A stretch of 15,630 nucleotides of DNA from an uncultured Spirochaetales bacterium (GTDB lineage Bacteria > Spirochaetota > Spirochaetia > Sphaerochaetales > Sphaerochaetaceae), in the NCBI GenBank assembly GCA_937902565.1, contig CALFMX010000157.1, positions 1 to 15,630 of the forward strand, read 5' to 3'. The notes below the pieces were generated by a model. It saw only the letters and a program-made list of their open reading frames with translations, ran no database searches and was not told the DNA's origin. Both the position numbers and the translations under genes were made by a program. The first letter of the stretch is position 1, and the number at the start of each line of letters is the position of its first letter. Shown here one piece after another: positions 15,601 to 15,630 of this stretch.

Positions 15601-15630
15601 AGATCGGAAGAGCGTCGTGTAGGGAAAGAG
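15601..15630. other. Illumina TruSeq adapter sequence at the contig end (artefact)
   Basis: The last 30 bases, beginning AGATCGGAAGAGCGTCGTGT, are identical to the widely used Illumina TruSeq adapter found at the 3' end of read-through reads. The reading frame of the ATPase gene makes sense up to 15600 and is not genomic beyond it. This is untrimmed adapter, not biology. Confidence 0.97.

Overview
The window looks like one complete contig from a draft bacterial genome or metagenome bin. It is GC-rich and densely coded. The right end is sequencing adapter (15601-15630), and the left end appears to join two unrelated coding sequences. The gene set (family 1 encapsulin with encapsulated ferritin, an orphan MsmK-type sugar ATPase, a UMF1-family MFS protein, a MATE exporter, an ECF transporter) fits an anaerobic, sugar-fermenting bacterium. 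A Sphaerochaeta-like spirochaete is my best guess, from gene content only and with modest confidence.

Left part, minus strand: the 5' end of a long-chain acyl-CoA synthetase running off the edge, preceded by a GntR/HutC regulator with a likely autoregulatory operator over its own -10 box. Diverging from these on the plus strand is a two-gene nanocompartment operon: encapsulated ferritin with a C-terminal loading peptide, then its encapsulin shell, ended by a strong terminator. Next come a minus-strand tRNA-Gly(CCC) with promoter and terminator, and a plus-strand MsmK/UgpC-type sugar ABC ATPase with no permeases beside it.

Middle part: a minus-strand block holds a UPF0316 membrane protein, an aspartate kinase and a phosphodiester glycosidase-domain protein. 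Just upstream of the last gene lies gene debris: the start of a HAD phosphatase joined to a scrap of a sugar-binding protein, behind an intact-looking sigma-70 promoter. Two plus-strand transporters follow (UMF1 MFS, MATE), then about 0.9 kb of decay containing a rearranged AAA/DUF4143 ATPase pseudogene and the tail of a Fic/RecG-like protein.

Right part, minus strand: a tightly packed operon ecfA(A-A fusion)-ecfT-ecfS-guaA. Two things stand out. The GMP synthase has lost the catalytic core of its glutaminase domain. The fused ECF ATPase has one consensus and one degenerate ATP site. The linkage suggests the ECF transporter imports something used in purine metabolism, but the substrate cannot be read from sequence.
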